Shown here: positions 17,169-25,190 of the stretch, piece after piece | Position numbering within the stretch: position 1 is the first letter of the stretch | Layout of the letters: the number at the start of each line of letters is the position of its first letter | Assembly (NCBI GenBank): GCA_036507005.1 | Contig: DASXQT010000015.1 | Coordinates: forward strand, 1-64,000 | DNA: 64,000 nt | Reading direction: 5' to 3' | From: WS-2 sp036507005 | GTDB taxonomy: Bacteria; Eisenbacteria; RBG-16-71-46 | Position numbers and translations under genes: made by a program | Notes under the pieces: generated by a model | What the model saw: only the letters and a program-made list of their open reading frames with translations | Database searches by the model: none | What the model was told of the DNA's origin: nothing

Positions 17169-19079
17169 TCACACCATGCGGCGCAGCTTGAGGCGCACGG
17201 TGAAGCTGCGGCCGCCGCGCTCGATCTCCAGCTCCACCTCGCGCTCGCCGGCGCGCAGCGCGCGCCGCACCTCCTCGAGCGTCAGCTTCGCCGCCGGCTT
17301 GCCGTCGACGCTCGTGATCACGTCGCCCTCGGCGAGCCCGGCCTCGGTGGCGGGCGAGTTCGCGAGCAGGCGCCACACCTCGAAGCGCTTGAAGTCCTCG
17401 CCGCGCGCCAGCAGGAAGGTCCCGCTCATGTCGTAGTCGAAGGGCGTGGCGAACGCGTCGTTGGGCTCGAGGATCATGCGCTGGCGCGGGTGGTCGAAGA
17501 TCACGTTGCAGCGCCGCAGCAGGTCGCCGCCGATGATGCCGTCGAAGTCCACGCTGGCGAGCGCGCCGCTCTTGTCGAGCGAGAGCACCAGGATCGGGTC
17601 GCGGAACACCAGCCCGCCGATGCGCAGCGCCGGGGCGCGCGTCACGCGCCCGCGGGTCTCGCCGCCGAGCCCGTATCCGACCGCGCCCTCGGGCCCGGCG
17701 GGGAGCCGGGCGGCGAGACGGTGCTTCTCGGCGAACGGCCGGTTGATCGTGAGGCAGTTGCGCACGCCGGTGTCCACCAGGAAATGCCCCGAGAGCGAGT
17801 CGCCGCCCGGCAGCGCGACGGTCACGGCCACCACCATGAGCCCGCCGTAGATCAGGGAGTAGGGCGCCGCCGCTCCCTTGCCCCGGTAGGACCAGTGCGC
17901 GGGGTCGAAGAAGCGGAACCGCCGGGCTTCGTAGTCGACGTTCACCACGAAGCGGCAGGCGAGGTCGTAGCCCACCAGGCCCGAGAGCTCGCAGCCCTCG
18001 GCGGGGCTCGAGCCGTCGAGCGGGGCGACCGCGAAGCTGGTGCCCGGGGCGTGGAGCGCGTCGATCGCGAAGTCCACGTTGCGCACGAACGCCTGCTCGA
18101 GCGTGCCCGCTCCGGCGCCCCCGGTCTGGAACTTCCCCTCGAGCTGGAGGCCGACGCGCTTCGCGCGCTCGCGGTCGATCAGCATCCCGGGCGATCCGGT
18201 GTCGAACAGGAAGCGCATCGGCGTGCCGCCCACCTGGACGTCGAGGAACGGCTTGTTGCTCACGAGCTGGAACGGCACCTCGACCGAGTGCGCGCCGCCT
18301 TCGATCGCGGGCTGCGGGCCGATCGGCGCGGGCTTCGCGAACGTCCCTGCGGGGACCGGGGCGTCGAAGCGCGCCTCGAGCAGCGTGAGACGGACGTCGG
18401 TGTCGGGGTTGCCCTGGCTCCTGCGGATCGCGAACGGGAGCTTCATGCCGCTCACCGTGCGCCAGTCGCTCGTGTACGACGTCCGCGCCTGGTCGCCGCC
18501 GATCTCCTCGATGCGGGCGGGCAGACAGGTCAGGGTGTCGAGGTGGAGCACCACGGGAAGGCCGCCCTGGGGCTGGGCTCTGAGCCGCACGAGCCCGGTG
18601 GCGCGATCCAGGCCCAGGCGCTCGACCTTGCCCGGGATCCGGCCCGGGACGAGATGCATGTAGCTCCCGAGGTAGGCCTCGGTCACCACCTCCGAGAGGT
18701 CCACGCCGGAGAGCGGGAGCACGGCGCCGTTGGTTCCGCGCCGCCAGCCCCGCGCGCCGTCGAACACCACCAGCTCGGAGAACGCGCCCGGCACGTCGAG
18801 GCTCTCGCGCTCCGCGCCGCGCGCGTCGTGCCAGACCACGACCGTGCCCTTGAGCCCGCCATCCTCGACCTGGTAGCGCAGGCGGACCGAGCGGAAGCGG
18901 GCGAGCATCTCCATCCCGCCCATGGCCTCGGCCAGGCACGGGGCCGTGACACGCGCAGCCGTGAGGCGCGGCGAGCGCTTGGGCGCCGCGGCGCGGGCGG
19001 CCGCGTGCGCGGGCGGCACGAGGGAAAGAGCGAGCAGGATCGCCGGGGCAACACGTCCGGGACGCAGCCGCGAGCTCAT
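17169..19079 (-). CDS. exported retropepsin-like aspartyl protease with PDZ domain
   Basis: 636 residues. A signal peptide (about 1-27) precedes a lipoprotein-carrier-like beta region (about 50-245). A pair of pepsin-like lobes follows, each with the catalytic motif: FLFDTGSPG with Asp293 and FLVDTGVRN with Asp436. A PDZ domain closes the protein (about 545-636; ANSPATEAGLAEGDVITSVDG). Two DTG motifs in one chain suggest a self-contained active site, unlike retropepsins that dimerise. The start is preceded by GAGGAGG. It is divergent from preA, with back-to-back extended -10 promoters. It is probably a periplasmic or surface protease; the substrate is unknown. Confidence 0.85.
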   Translation of the reverse strand: MSSRLRPGRVAPAILLALSLVPPAHAAARAAAPKRSPRLTAARVTAPCLAEAMGGMEMLARFRSVRLRYQVEDGGLKGTVVVWHDARGAERESLDVPGAFSELVVFDGARGWRRGTNGAVLPLSGVDLSEVVTEAYLGSYMHLVPGRIPGKVERLGLDRATGLVRLRAQPQGGLPVVLHLDTLTCLPARIEEIGGDQARTSYTSDWRTVSGMKLPFAIRRSQGNPDTDVRLTLLEARFDAPVPAGTFAKPAPIGPQPAIEGGAHSVEVPFQLVSNKPFLDVQVGGTPMRFLFDTGSPGMLIDRERAKRVGLQLEGKFQTGGAGAGTLEQAFVRNVDFAIDALHAPGTSFAVAPLDGSSPAEGCELSGLVGYDLACRFVVNVDYEARRFRFFDPAHWSYRGKGAAAPYSLIYGGLMVVAVTVALPGGDSLSGHFLVDTGVRNCLTINRPFAEKHRLAARLPAGPEGAVGYGLGGETRGRVTRAPALRIGGLVFRDPILVLSLDKSGALASVDFDGIIGGDLLRRCNVIFDHPRQRMILEPNDAFATPFDYDMSGTFLLARGEDFKRFEVWRLLANSPATEAGLAEGDVITSVDGKPAAKLTLEEVRRALRAGEREVELEIERGGRSFTVRLKLRRMV

Positions 19080-19108
19080 GGAGCAGGACCTCCTCGGGTG
19101 GGGCGCAC

Positions 19109-19114
19109 TTTATA
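19109..19114 (-). promoter_or_regulatory. extended -10 promoter for the aspartyl protease gene
   Basis: TATAAA on the minus strand, preceded by TGC (extended -10). There is no recognisable -35, as expected for this promoter class. The leader is about 25 bases and includes GAGGAGG (about 19089-19095). Confidence 0.5.
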
Positions 19115-19143
19115 GCACACGCCTGCGGGCCGGGCGGCGGGGG

Positions 19144-19152
19144 TGTTACAAT
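19144..19152 (+). promoter_or_regulatory. extended -10 promoter for preA
   Basis: TGT followed by TACAAT (19147-19152), five of six matches to the consensus -10 with an extended TGn. No convincing -35 is seen. The transcript would start near 19159, about 72 bases before the preA ATG. Confidence 0.5.
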
Positions 19153-19230
19153 CCCCGCTCTTCACGCAGGGGGCGGCCGGGAGCCGCCGAACCCCGCCGG
19201 CCGTGCCGTGCGCCGGCGATGAGGGCCGAC

Positions 19231-20604
19231 ATGGCAGATCTCTCGATCGATTTCGCGGGCATCAAGAGCCCGAACCCGTTCTGGCTCGCGAGCGCCCCGC
19301 CGGCCAACACCGGCGACCAGGTGATGCGCGCCTTCGACCTGGGCTGGGGCGGGGCGGTGTGGAAGACGCTGGGCGACCCGATCGTCGACACCTCGAGCCG
19401 CTTCGGCTCGATCGACGTCGGCGGCCAGCGGATGGTGGGCTTCAACAACATCGAGCTCATCACCGACCGCCCGCTCGAGGTGAACCTGCGCGAGATCCGC
19501 GAGGTGAAGCGCAAGTACCCGGACCGCGCCCTGATCGTGTCGCTGATGGTGGAGTCGCGCGACGACTGGCGCGAGATCATCCGGCGCACCGTGGACACCG
19601 GCGCCGACGGGATCGAGCTCAATTTCGGCTGCCCGCACGGCATGTGCGAGCGCGGCATGGGCTCGGCGGTGGGGCAGGAGCCCGAGGTGCTGAAGGTGGT
19701 GGCCGGCTGGGCGGTCGAGTACTCGACCGTGCCGGTGCTGATCAAGCTCACGCCCAACATCGGCGACATCCTCGAGGCCGGGCTGCCCGCGGTCGAGGCG
19801 GGCGTGCACGGGCTCTCGCTCATCAACACCATCAAGAGCCTGGTCGGGGTGGACCTCGATCGCTTCGTCCCGTTCCCGGTGGTGGGCGGCCGCTCGACCA
19901 ACGGCGGCTACTGCGGGCCCGCGGTCAAGCCGATCGCGCTCCACATGGTGGGCGCCCTGGCGCGCGATCCGCGCATCACGGTGCCGATCTCCGGGATCGG
20001 CGGGATCGCGAGCTGGCGCGACGCCGCGGAGTTCATCGCGCTCGGCGCCACGAGCGTGCAGGTCTGCACCGCGGTCATGCACTTCGGGTTCCGGATCGTC
20101 GAGGACATGATCGATGGGCTCTCGAACTACCTCGACGGCAAGGGCATGAAGTCGGTGCGCGAGCTGCGTGGCAAGGCGCTGCCCGCGTTCGTGGAGTGGG
20201 GCGACCTGGATCTCCGCTACAAGGTGGTGGCCGAGGTCGACCCCGGCAAGTGCATCGGATGCAACCTGTGCTACGTCGCCTGCCGCGACTCGGCGGTGAC
20301 CTGCATCCACAACTCGGACGAGGCACTGAAGCCGGGCCACCTGGCCCCGACCCGCGACGCCGCCCGCGCCGCCTCGGCCACGCGCGGCGCCCACATCGTG
20401 TGGGTGGACGAGAGCGAGTGCATCGGCTGCAACCTGTGCTCGGCGGTGTGCCCGGTGTCGGGCTGCATCACGATGAAGGACGTCACGAACGGCGCGCCCT
20501 TCGAATCCTGGAACGACCGCATCGCGAAGGGCACCGCCTACGTGCCCGGCGGGCTCCACGATCCGCCGGAGTCGATGCCGTCCCCGGTGCACCGCAGCGG
20601 GTAG
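19231..20604 (+). CDS. preA: dihydropyrimidine dehydrogenase catalytic subunit PreA
   Basis: 457 residues, against 411 in E. coli. An FMN-dependent TIM barrel related to dihydroorotate dehydrogenase carries out uracil/thymine reduction. It starts DLSIDFAGIKSPNPFWLASA, and the active-site Cys is Cys228 in GGYCGPAVKP. Two [4Fe-4S] clusters follow in the C-terminal ferredoxin part: C341/344/347/351 and C397/400/403/407. The linker between them is longer than usual and accounts for part of the extra length; a short tail follows. ATG 19231 is chosen; ATG 19219 is in frame and possible. It needs PreT (4018) as electron donor. Confidence 0.93.
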   Translation: MADLSIDFAGIKSPNPFWLASAPPANTGDQVMRAFDLGWGGAVWKTLGDPIVDTSSRFGSIDVGGQRMVGFNNIELITDRPLEVNLREIREVKRKYPDRALIVSLMVESRDDWREIIRRTVDTGADGIELNFGCPHGMCERGMGSAVGQEPEVLKVVAGWAVEYSTVPVLIKLTPNIGDILEAGLPAVEAGVHGLSLINTIKSLVGVDLDRFVPFPVVGGRSTNGGYCGPAVKPIALHMVGALARDPRITVPISGIGGIASWRDAAEFIALGATSVQVCTAVMHFGFRIVEDMIDGLSNYLDGKGMKSVRELRGKALPAFVEWGDLDLRYKVVAEVDPGKCIGCNLCYVACRDSAVTCIHNSDEALKPGHLAPTRDAARAASATRGAHIVWVDESECIGCNLCSAVCPVSGCITMKDVTNGAPFESWNDRIAKGTAYVPGGLHDPPESMPSPVHRSG

Positions 20605-20670
20605 CAGGCCGGGGACCGGTCGGCAAGGCGTGACGGACGCGCTCGCGACCCGGCCGGGGCGTTCCGGCCC

Positions 20671-21927
20671 ATGAGCGGAGACCTCGCCACGCGGGAGCCG
20701 GCAGCGGAGTCGGCGGAAACGCTCGGGCTGCTCGCCTCCTACACCCGGCCCGGCCACCCCGACTTCCTCGACCTTCCCTGGCATCTGCCGCTTTCGGTCT
20801 GGCGATCGAGCTGTCGGCGCCTGGTCGAGGTCGAGCGCGGGCTGTCGCGCCACGAGGTGGTGTTCGTGAGCTACCCGCCCGCGGTCTACGCCTTGAAGGA
20901 GCTGCCGGTCGGCGGCGCTCTGCGCGAGCACGGCCTGCTCGCCGAGCTCGAGAAGCGCCGCCTGCCTGCGGTCGCGCCGGTCGGCCATGCGCGCACCCGG
21001 ACCGCGGTCGGAGAGGAGCTGAGCGTCCTCGTGACGCGCTATCTCGACGACTCGATTCCCTACCGCACGCTGTTCCAGAACCCCGGCCTCGAGCGCTACC
21101 GCGACCGCCTGCTCGACGCCGTGGCCGGGCTGCTGGTGCGGCTCCACCTCGCCGGCTTCTACTGGGGCGATTGCTCGCTCTCGAACACGCTGTTCCGGCG
21201 CGACGCCGGCGAGCTGCGCGCCTGGTTCGTGGACGCCGAGACCTCGGCGTGCGGCGACTCGCTCACGGACGCGGAGCGCAGCCAGGACCTGCTCATCATG
21301 GAGGGGAACCTGGCCGGCGAGCTGGCGCAGGTCGCGGCCCCGGGCGCTGCGCCGTCGCCGATCGGCCCCGACACCGGCCGCCAGGTGCGCGAGCGATACG
21401 AGCGCCTGTGGGGCGAGATCACGCGCGAGGAGACGCTGTGCGCGGACGAGAGCTACCGCATCCAGGAGCGCATCCGCGCGCTCAACGCGCTGGGGTTCTC
21501 GGTGGGCGAGGTGGAGCTGGTCGCGACCGGCGAGCGGAACCGGCTCCGCATGCGCACCATCGTCACCGACCGCGACTACCATCGCCACCAGCTCCACACG
21601 CTCACCGGGATCGTGGCCGGCGACCGGCAGGCGGAGCGGATGTTGAACGAGATCCACGAGATCAAGGCCATGCTGGCGCGCGAGCCGCGGGGCGACGCGC
21701 CGCTCGGCGTGGCGGCCTACCACTGGATGCGCGAGCGCTACGAGCCCGTGGTGCGGCGGCTCGCGGCGCTCGGGGTCCCGGGCGACGCGCCCGAGCTCTA
21801 CTGCCAGGTGCTCGAGCACAAGTGGTACCTGTCGGAGCGCGCCCGGCACGACGTCGGGCTCGAGCGCGCGCTCGAGGACTACCTCGATCACGTCCACGGG
21901 GCCGCCGCCGCCGGGAGCCCCTCATGA
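20671..21927 (+). CDS. DUF4032 protein with LPS-kinase-like fold
   Basis: 418 residues. The N-terminal half resembles lipopolysaccharide/Kdo kinases: a Lys in VYALKELP for ATP, and the catalytic loop HLAGFYWGDCSLSNTLF with Asp and Asn, followed by FVDAETS in the place of the DFG Asp. The C-terminal part (about 250-410) is the all-helical DUF4032 region. Many envelope sugar kinases share this architecture, but the substrate of this family is not established. The 3' end overlaps the next gene by 4 bp. It lies 66 bp after preA on the same strand. Confidence 0.75.
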   Translation: MSGDLATREPAAESAETLGLLASYTRPGHPDFLDLPWHLPLSVWRSSCRRLVEVERGLSRHEVVFVSYPPAVYALKELPVGGALREHGLLAELEKRRLPAVAPVGHARTRTAVGEELSVLVTRYLDDSIPYRTLFQNPGLERYRDRLLDAVAGLLVRLHLAGFYWGDCSLSNTLFRRDAGELRAWFVDAETSACGDSLTDAERSQDLLIMEGNLAGELAQVAAPGAAPSPIGPDTGRQVRERYERLWGEITREETLCADESYRIQERIRALNALGFSVGEVELVATGERNRLRMRTIVTDRDYHRHQLHTLTGIVAGDRQAERMLNEIHEIKAMLAREPRGDAPLGVAAYHWMRERYEPVVRRLAALGVPGDAPELYCQVLEHKWYLSERARHDVGLERALEDYLDHVHGAAAAGSPS

Positions 21928-22142
21928 GGATCGCGGGCGCGATTCTGGTGGCGCTCGGCTTCGCCGCCCTGATCGCGGGCGGCGTTCCGTACCGCAAGAC
22001 CGAGAACGTCGCCGAGATCGGCGGGTTCAAGATGCAGGTCACGGAGAAGAAGGAATTCGCCATCCCGCCGCTCGTGGGGGGAATCGCCATCGCCCTCGGC
22101 GCGGCCATGCTTTTTGCCCGCCGCCGCGGCGCCGGGGCCTGA
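21924..22142 (+). CDS. small two-helix membrane protein
   Basis: 72 residues, starting in an ATGA overlap with the DUF4032 gene. Two hydrophobic helices (about 5-21 and 48-66) flank a short polar loop with KKEFAIPP. This resembles a widespread family of small DUF3185-like membrane proteins of unknown role. Translational coupling suggests joint function or just a shared transcript. Confidence 0.65.
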   Translation: MRIAGAILVALGFAALIAGGVPYRKTENVAEIGGFKMQVTEKKEFAIPPLVGGIAIALGAAMLFARRRGAGA

Positions 22143-22307
22143 GGCCTGCGTTCGTCGCACCCCCGCCCGGTCACGCGCGCTTCAGGCAATCGTAAATTCG
22201 CCGGTGCGCGGCTCGCATGGGTATTGTGCGACCCCCGAGCCGGACGTACATTCCCGCGCGCGCGATCCAGGGAGGATCGCGGTCCCCCTTTCCATCGGAG
22301 GTGAGAG

Positions 22308-22700
22308 ATGAAGAAGCATCTCGTTCCAGTTCTGCTTTTGGCCTCGCTCGCGGTGCTCGTCATGGGTGTGGCGTTCGCTTCGGGCTCGGGTGCGAGCAAG
22401 AGCACGGCAAAGACCACGACCTACCACTACCTCGTGATCTCGCCCCACACGCCCGAGGAGTGCCTCAAAGCGCTCGACGAGATCTCGGCCGAGGGCGCGG
22501 CCACGCTCGCCAAGTTCGACTTCGGCTGCAAGGCGGGCGACCACACCGGCTACGCGATGGTCACGGCCAAGGACGATCAGGAGGCGCTCAGCATCGTCCC
22601 CGAGTCGATCCGCGCCGAGGCGAAGGTCGTCAAGCTGAACAAGTTCACGATGAACGACATCAAGATGTACCACGCCTCGATGACCGAGGAGAAGAAGTAG
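22308..22700 (+). CDS. small secreted protein of unknown function
   Basis: 130 residues. A clear signal peptide (about 1-25, ending FASGSG) is followed by a Ser/Thr/Lys linker and a ~95-residue alpha/beta domain (YHYLVISPHTPEECLKALDE onward). Two Cys residues lie in that domain. The fold resembles small ferredoxin-like stress domains, but I cannot name the family. An AGGTGAG ribosome site precedes the ATG. TATTGT at 22222 could be its -10. A strong hairpin terminator follows directly, so the gene is its own transcript unit. Confidence 0.7.
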   Translation: MKKHLVPVLLLASLAVLVMGVAFASGSGASKSTAKTTTYHYLVISPHTPEECLKALDEISAEGAATLAKFDFGCKAGDHTGYAMVTAKDDQEALSIVPESIRAEAKVVKLNKFTMNDIKMYHASMTEEKK

Positions 22701-22715
22701 ACCCCCGAAACTCCG

Positions 22716-22758
22716 CGCGAGGCGTCCCGGCAGCCGCCCGGGGCGCCTCGCGGCGTTT
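22716..22758 (+). terminator. intrinsic terminator after the small secreted protein gene
   Basis: A 15-bp stem with one G-U pair (22716-22730 with 22738-22752) and a 7-base loop, followed by GCGTTT. This is the strongest terminator-like hairpin in the window; the T-run is short. Confidence 0.65.
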
Positions 22759-22808
22759 GGGAGCCCGGAGATCGGCGTCCGCGGGCCGGCCCGGCGTGCG
22801 GTTTCCGA

Positions 22809-22838
22809 TTGCGGGCGGGCGGGCGCACGCCGTAGCGT
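22809..22838 (+). promoter_or_regulatory. promoter for the NCS1 permease gene
   Basis: TTGCGG (22809-22814), 18 bp, TAGCGT (22833-22838). The predicted start is near 22845, about 36 bases before the GTG at 22881; a GGAGG ribosome site follows. Confidence 0.5.
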
Positions 22839-22880
22839 AGGCGCGGCATCGCTTCGCGACTCTCGAACCCGGAGGAACCC

Positions 22881-24491
22881 GTGGCCGCAACGCCCGCCGC
22901 CGCACTCGAGCACTCGCCGCTCTCCAACCCCGACATCGCGCCCATCCCCGCGGACCGCCGCACCTGGAACTGGTGGCACTACTGCGCGCTGTGGATCGGG
23001 ATGTCGGTCTGCATCACCACCTACACCCTGGCCTCGGGGCTCATCGACTCGGGCATGTCGTGGCGCCAGGCGATGGTCACGATCTTCCTCGGCAACTGCA
23101 TCGTGCTGCTGCCGATGCTGCTGAACGCCCACGCCGGCGCGCGCTACGGCATCCCCTTCCCGGTGTTCGCGCGTGCTTCGTTCGGCGTGCTGGGCTCGAA
23201 CGTGCCCGCCCTGCTGCGCGCGCTCGTGGCGTGCGGCTGGTTCGGGATCCAGACCTGGATCGGGGGCGCGGCGATCTACGCGCTCACGCGCCAGATCTGG
23301 CCGGGCGTGGCGAGCCTCCCCAACCTGGTGCCCGGCTTCCTCGGCATCTCGACCGGCGAGTTCGCCGCGTTCCTGCTGTTCTGGGCGATGAACGTGTGGT
23401 TCATCGTGAAGGGCACCGAGTCCATCAAGTGGCTCGAGTCGCTCTCGGCGCCGTTCCTGATCGTGGTCGGCCTCGCGCTCCTCGCGTGGGCCAACATCCG
23501 GGCCGGCGGCTGGGGGCCGATCCTGGCGCAGCCCTCACGCTTCCAGAGCCAGGCCGAGTTCCTGCGCGTGTTCTTCCCCGCGCTCACCGCCATGATCGGC
23601 TACTGGGCCACGCTCTCGCTCAACATCCCGGACTTCACGCGCTACGCGCGCTCGCAGAAGGACCAGATCCTCGGGCAGGCGCTCGGGCTGCCGCCCACGA
23701 TGACGCTCTACGCCTTCATCGGCGTCGCGGTGACCTCGGCGACCGCGCTCATCTTCCCGGGCGGAGGCGTGATCTGGGACCCGGTGAAGCTCCTGAGCCG
23801 GATCGGCGGGCCCTTCACCGTGATGCTCTCGATGCTGGCGCTCACCGTCGCCACCATCACCACCAACCTCGCCGCGAACGTGGTCTCGCCCGCCAACGAC
23901 TTCAGCAACGTCGCGCCGCGGCTCATCTCGTTCCGCACCGGCGGGTTGATCACCGCCGTGATCGGGATCGTGATGATGCCGTGGAAGCTGCTCGCCTCGT
24001 CGCAGGGCTACATCTTCACCTGGCTGGTGGGCTACTCGGCGCTGCTCGGCCCGATCGGCGGGATCCTGATCGCCGACTACTTCGTGCTGCGCCGGCGCGA
24101 GCTGGTGGTGGCCGACCTCTACCGGCGCGGTGGGCTCTACGAGTACAAATCCGGCGTGAACCCGGTGGCCATCGCCTCGCTCGCGGCCGGCGTGCTGCCC
24201 AACGTGCCCGGCTTCCTCGCCCAGGCGTTCCCCGCGGCGTTTCCGCACGTCGCGGAATTCTGGAAAGGGGTCTACTTCTACGCCTGGTTCGTGGGCTTCG
24301 GGATCGCGGGCGGGCTGTACCTGGCGCTGATGCGGGGGGAGGGCGGGGAGGGTGGCGGCGTGAAGGGAAGCTTCCACGCTCAGTCGCGGGTCAAGGCCTC
24401 GCGCAGGCGCTCGAGCACCGTCAGGGACACTTCGGTCCGACGGCTCCCGCGCAGTTGGTCGTCGAGCCGCCGCGGAGGAGCCAGACTCTGA
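22881..24491 (+). CDS. NCS1-family nucleobase/hydantoin/allantoin permease
   Basis: 536 residues, GTG start after CCCGGAGGAA. Twelve hydrophobic helices and the NCS1 patterns NWWHYCALWIGMSV, GIPFPVFARASFG, WIGGAAIYAL, NIPDFTRYARSQKDQ and LLGPIGGILIADYF. The family imports purine or pyrimidine bases, hydantoins or allantoin by cation symport. With preT, preA and dihydropyrimidinase nearby, uracil or thymine uptake is the best inference. The last ~45 residues are Arg/Ser-rich and unlike any NCS1 tail; they arise from an overlap of 71 bp with the convergent gene at 24421, so the natural stop may have been lost. Confidence 0.88.
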   Translation: MAATPAAALEHSPLSNPDIAPIPADRRTWNWWHYCALWIGMSVCITTYTLASGLIDSGMSWRQAMVTIFLGNCIVLLPMLLNAHAGARYGIPFPVFARASFGVLGSNVPALLRALVACGWFGIQTWIGGAAIYALTRQIWPGVASLPNLVPGFLGISTGEFAAFLLFWAMNVWFIVKGTESIKWLESLSAPFLIVVGLALLAWANIRAGGWGPILAQPSRFQSQAEFLRVFFPALTAMIGYWATLSLNIPDFTRYARSQKDQILGQALGLPPTMTLYAFIGVAVTSATALIFPGGGVIWDPVKLLSRIGGPFTVMLSMLALTVATITTNLAANVVSPANDFSNVAPRLISFRTGGLITAVIGIVMMPWKLLASSQGYIFTWLVGYSALLGPIGGILIADYFVLRRRELVVADLYRRGGLYEYKSGVNPVAIASLAAGVLPNVPGFLAQAFPAAFPHVAEFWKGVYFYAWFVGFGIAGGLYLALMRGEGGEGGGVKGSFHAQSRVKASRRRSSTVRDTSVRRLPRSWSSSRRGGARL

Positions 24492-25125
24492 GAAAGTACG
24501 AGAGGTCGATCGGGTCCAGGACCCGATTCGAACAATCGTAGTTGCAGCGGTAGTTGTTCGTCGCGCAGATCAGCCACTGCCTGAGAAACTCGGACAAGTC
24601 GTTGGGGTTGAGACCTTCCTCACCGCCCTGGCCGACCAGATCGAACGTCGGGGCGTCGCCGGCGCAGAGAAACTGGCCATCGGCGAAGACCCTCACGCAG
24701 TACGCGGCCGCGCCACCGCAACCCAGGCTCCCGGATGGGCGGCTCTTGCCCTGGACCCTGAAGCAGGCCTCGCCGTTCACGTCGGTGAGTTTGCCAACGG
24801 TCTGCAAGGCGCAGTCGACGATGACGCCCGGATCGAGCTGGTTGGCGCAGAGCTGCAGATCGCATTGCGAGAAATCGATGACGACCGAGGAGTTCGCGAT
24901 CGGCGCGTTGTTGAAATCGCGCACGGTGACGCAGAACTCACCCACCGGATCCGCCACGCCGCCCGTGTTCCCGGTGACGTAGACGTTCGCCGTTTGGCAG
25001 AAGGAGCCGAGGCTTGCCGGTCCCCGGTTCGTGCATTCGCAGTTCGCGGGGTCGAAGAAGCCTGCCCGCGCGACGCCCGCGGACAGGAGCCCGCAGGCAC
25101 AGAAGAGGATGACTTGGCGAGTCAT
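24421..25125 (-). CDS. Cys-rich secreted protein with Ig-like and dockerin-like halves
   Basis: 234 residues from ATG 25125, preceded by GGAGGG. A signal peptide (about 1-21, ARAG) is followed by an Ig-like module (about 25-160) and two dockerin-like half repeats, LNPNDLSEFLRQWL (172-185) and VLDPIDLSYFLRVWL (202-216). The mature chain has about 16 Cys, pointing to disulfides in the envelope. The module order and wording match the first part of the 15498-17141 protein, but there is no FlgD-type tail. It follows the FG-GAP gene by 64 bp and may share its transcript. Confidence 0.75.
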   Translation of the reverse strand: MTRQVILFCACGLLSAGVARAGFFDPANCECTNRGPASLGSFCQTANVYVTGNTGGVADPVGEFCVTVRDFNNAPIANSSVVIDFSQCDLQLCANQLDPGVIVDCALQTVGKLTDVNGEACFRVQGKSRPSGSLGCGGAAAYCVRVFADGQFLCAGDAPTFDLVGQGGEEGLNPNDLSEFLRQWLICATNNYRCNYDCSNRVLDPIDLSYFLRVWLLRGGSTTNCAGAVGPKCP

Positions 25126-25173
25126 GGTCGCACCCTCCGTCGATGGATACCCCCGTCTCTGAATACCCCTCAG

Positions 25174-25190
25174 GGGTCCCGCCGGGACCC
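25174..25190 (-). terminator. hairpin overlapping the FG-GAP gene stop codon
   Basis: Perfect 7-bp stem (25174-25180 with 25184-25190) and a 3-base loop, its edge touching the TAG stop at 25190-25192. No T-run follows, so it may instead be an mRNA-stabilising or attenuating hairpin ahead of the gene that starts at 25125. Confidence 0.35.
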
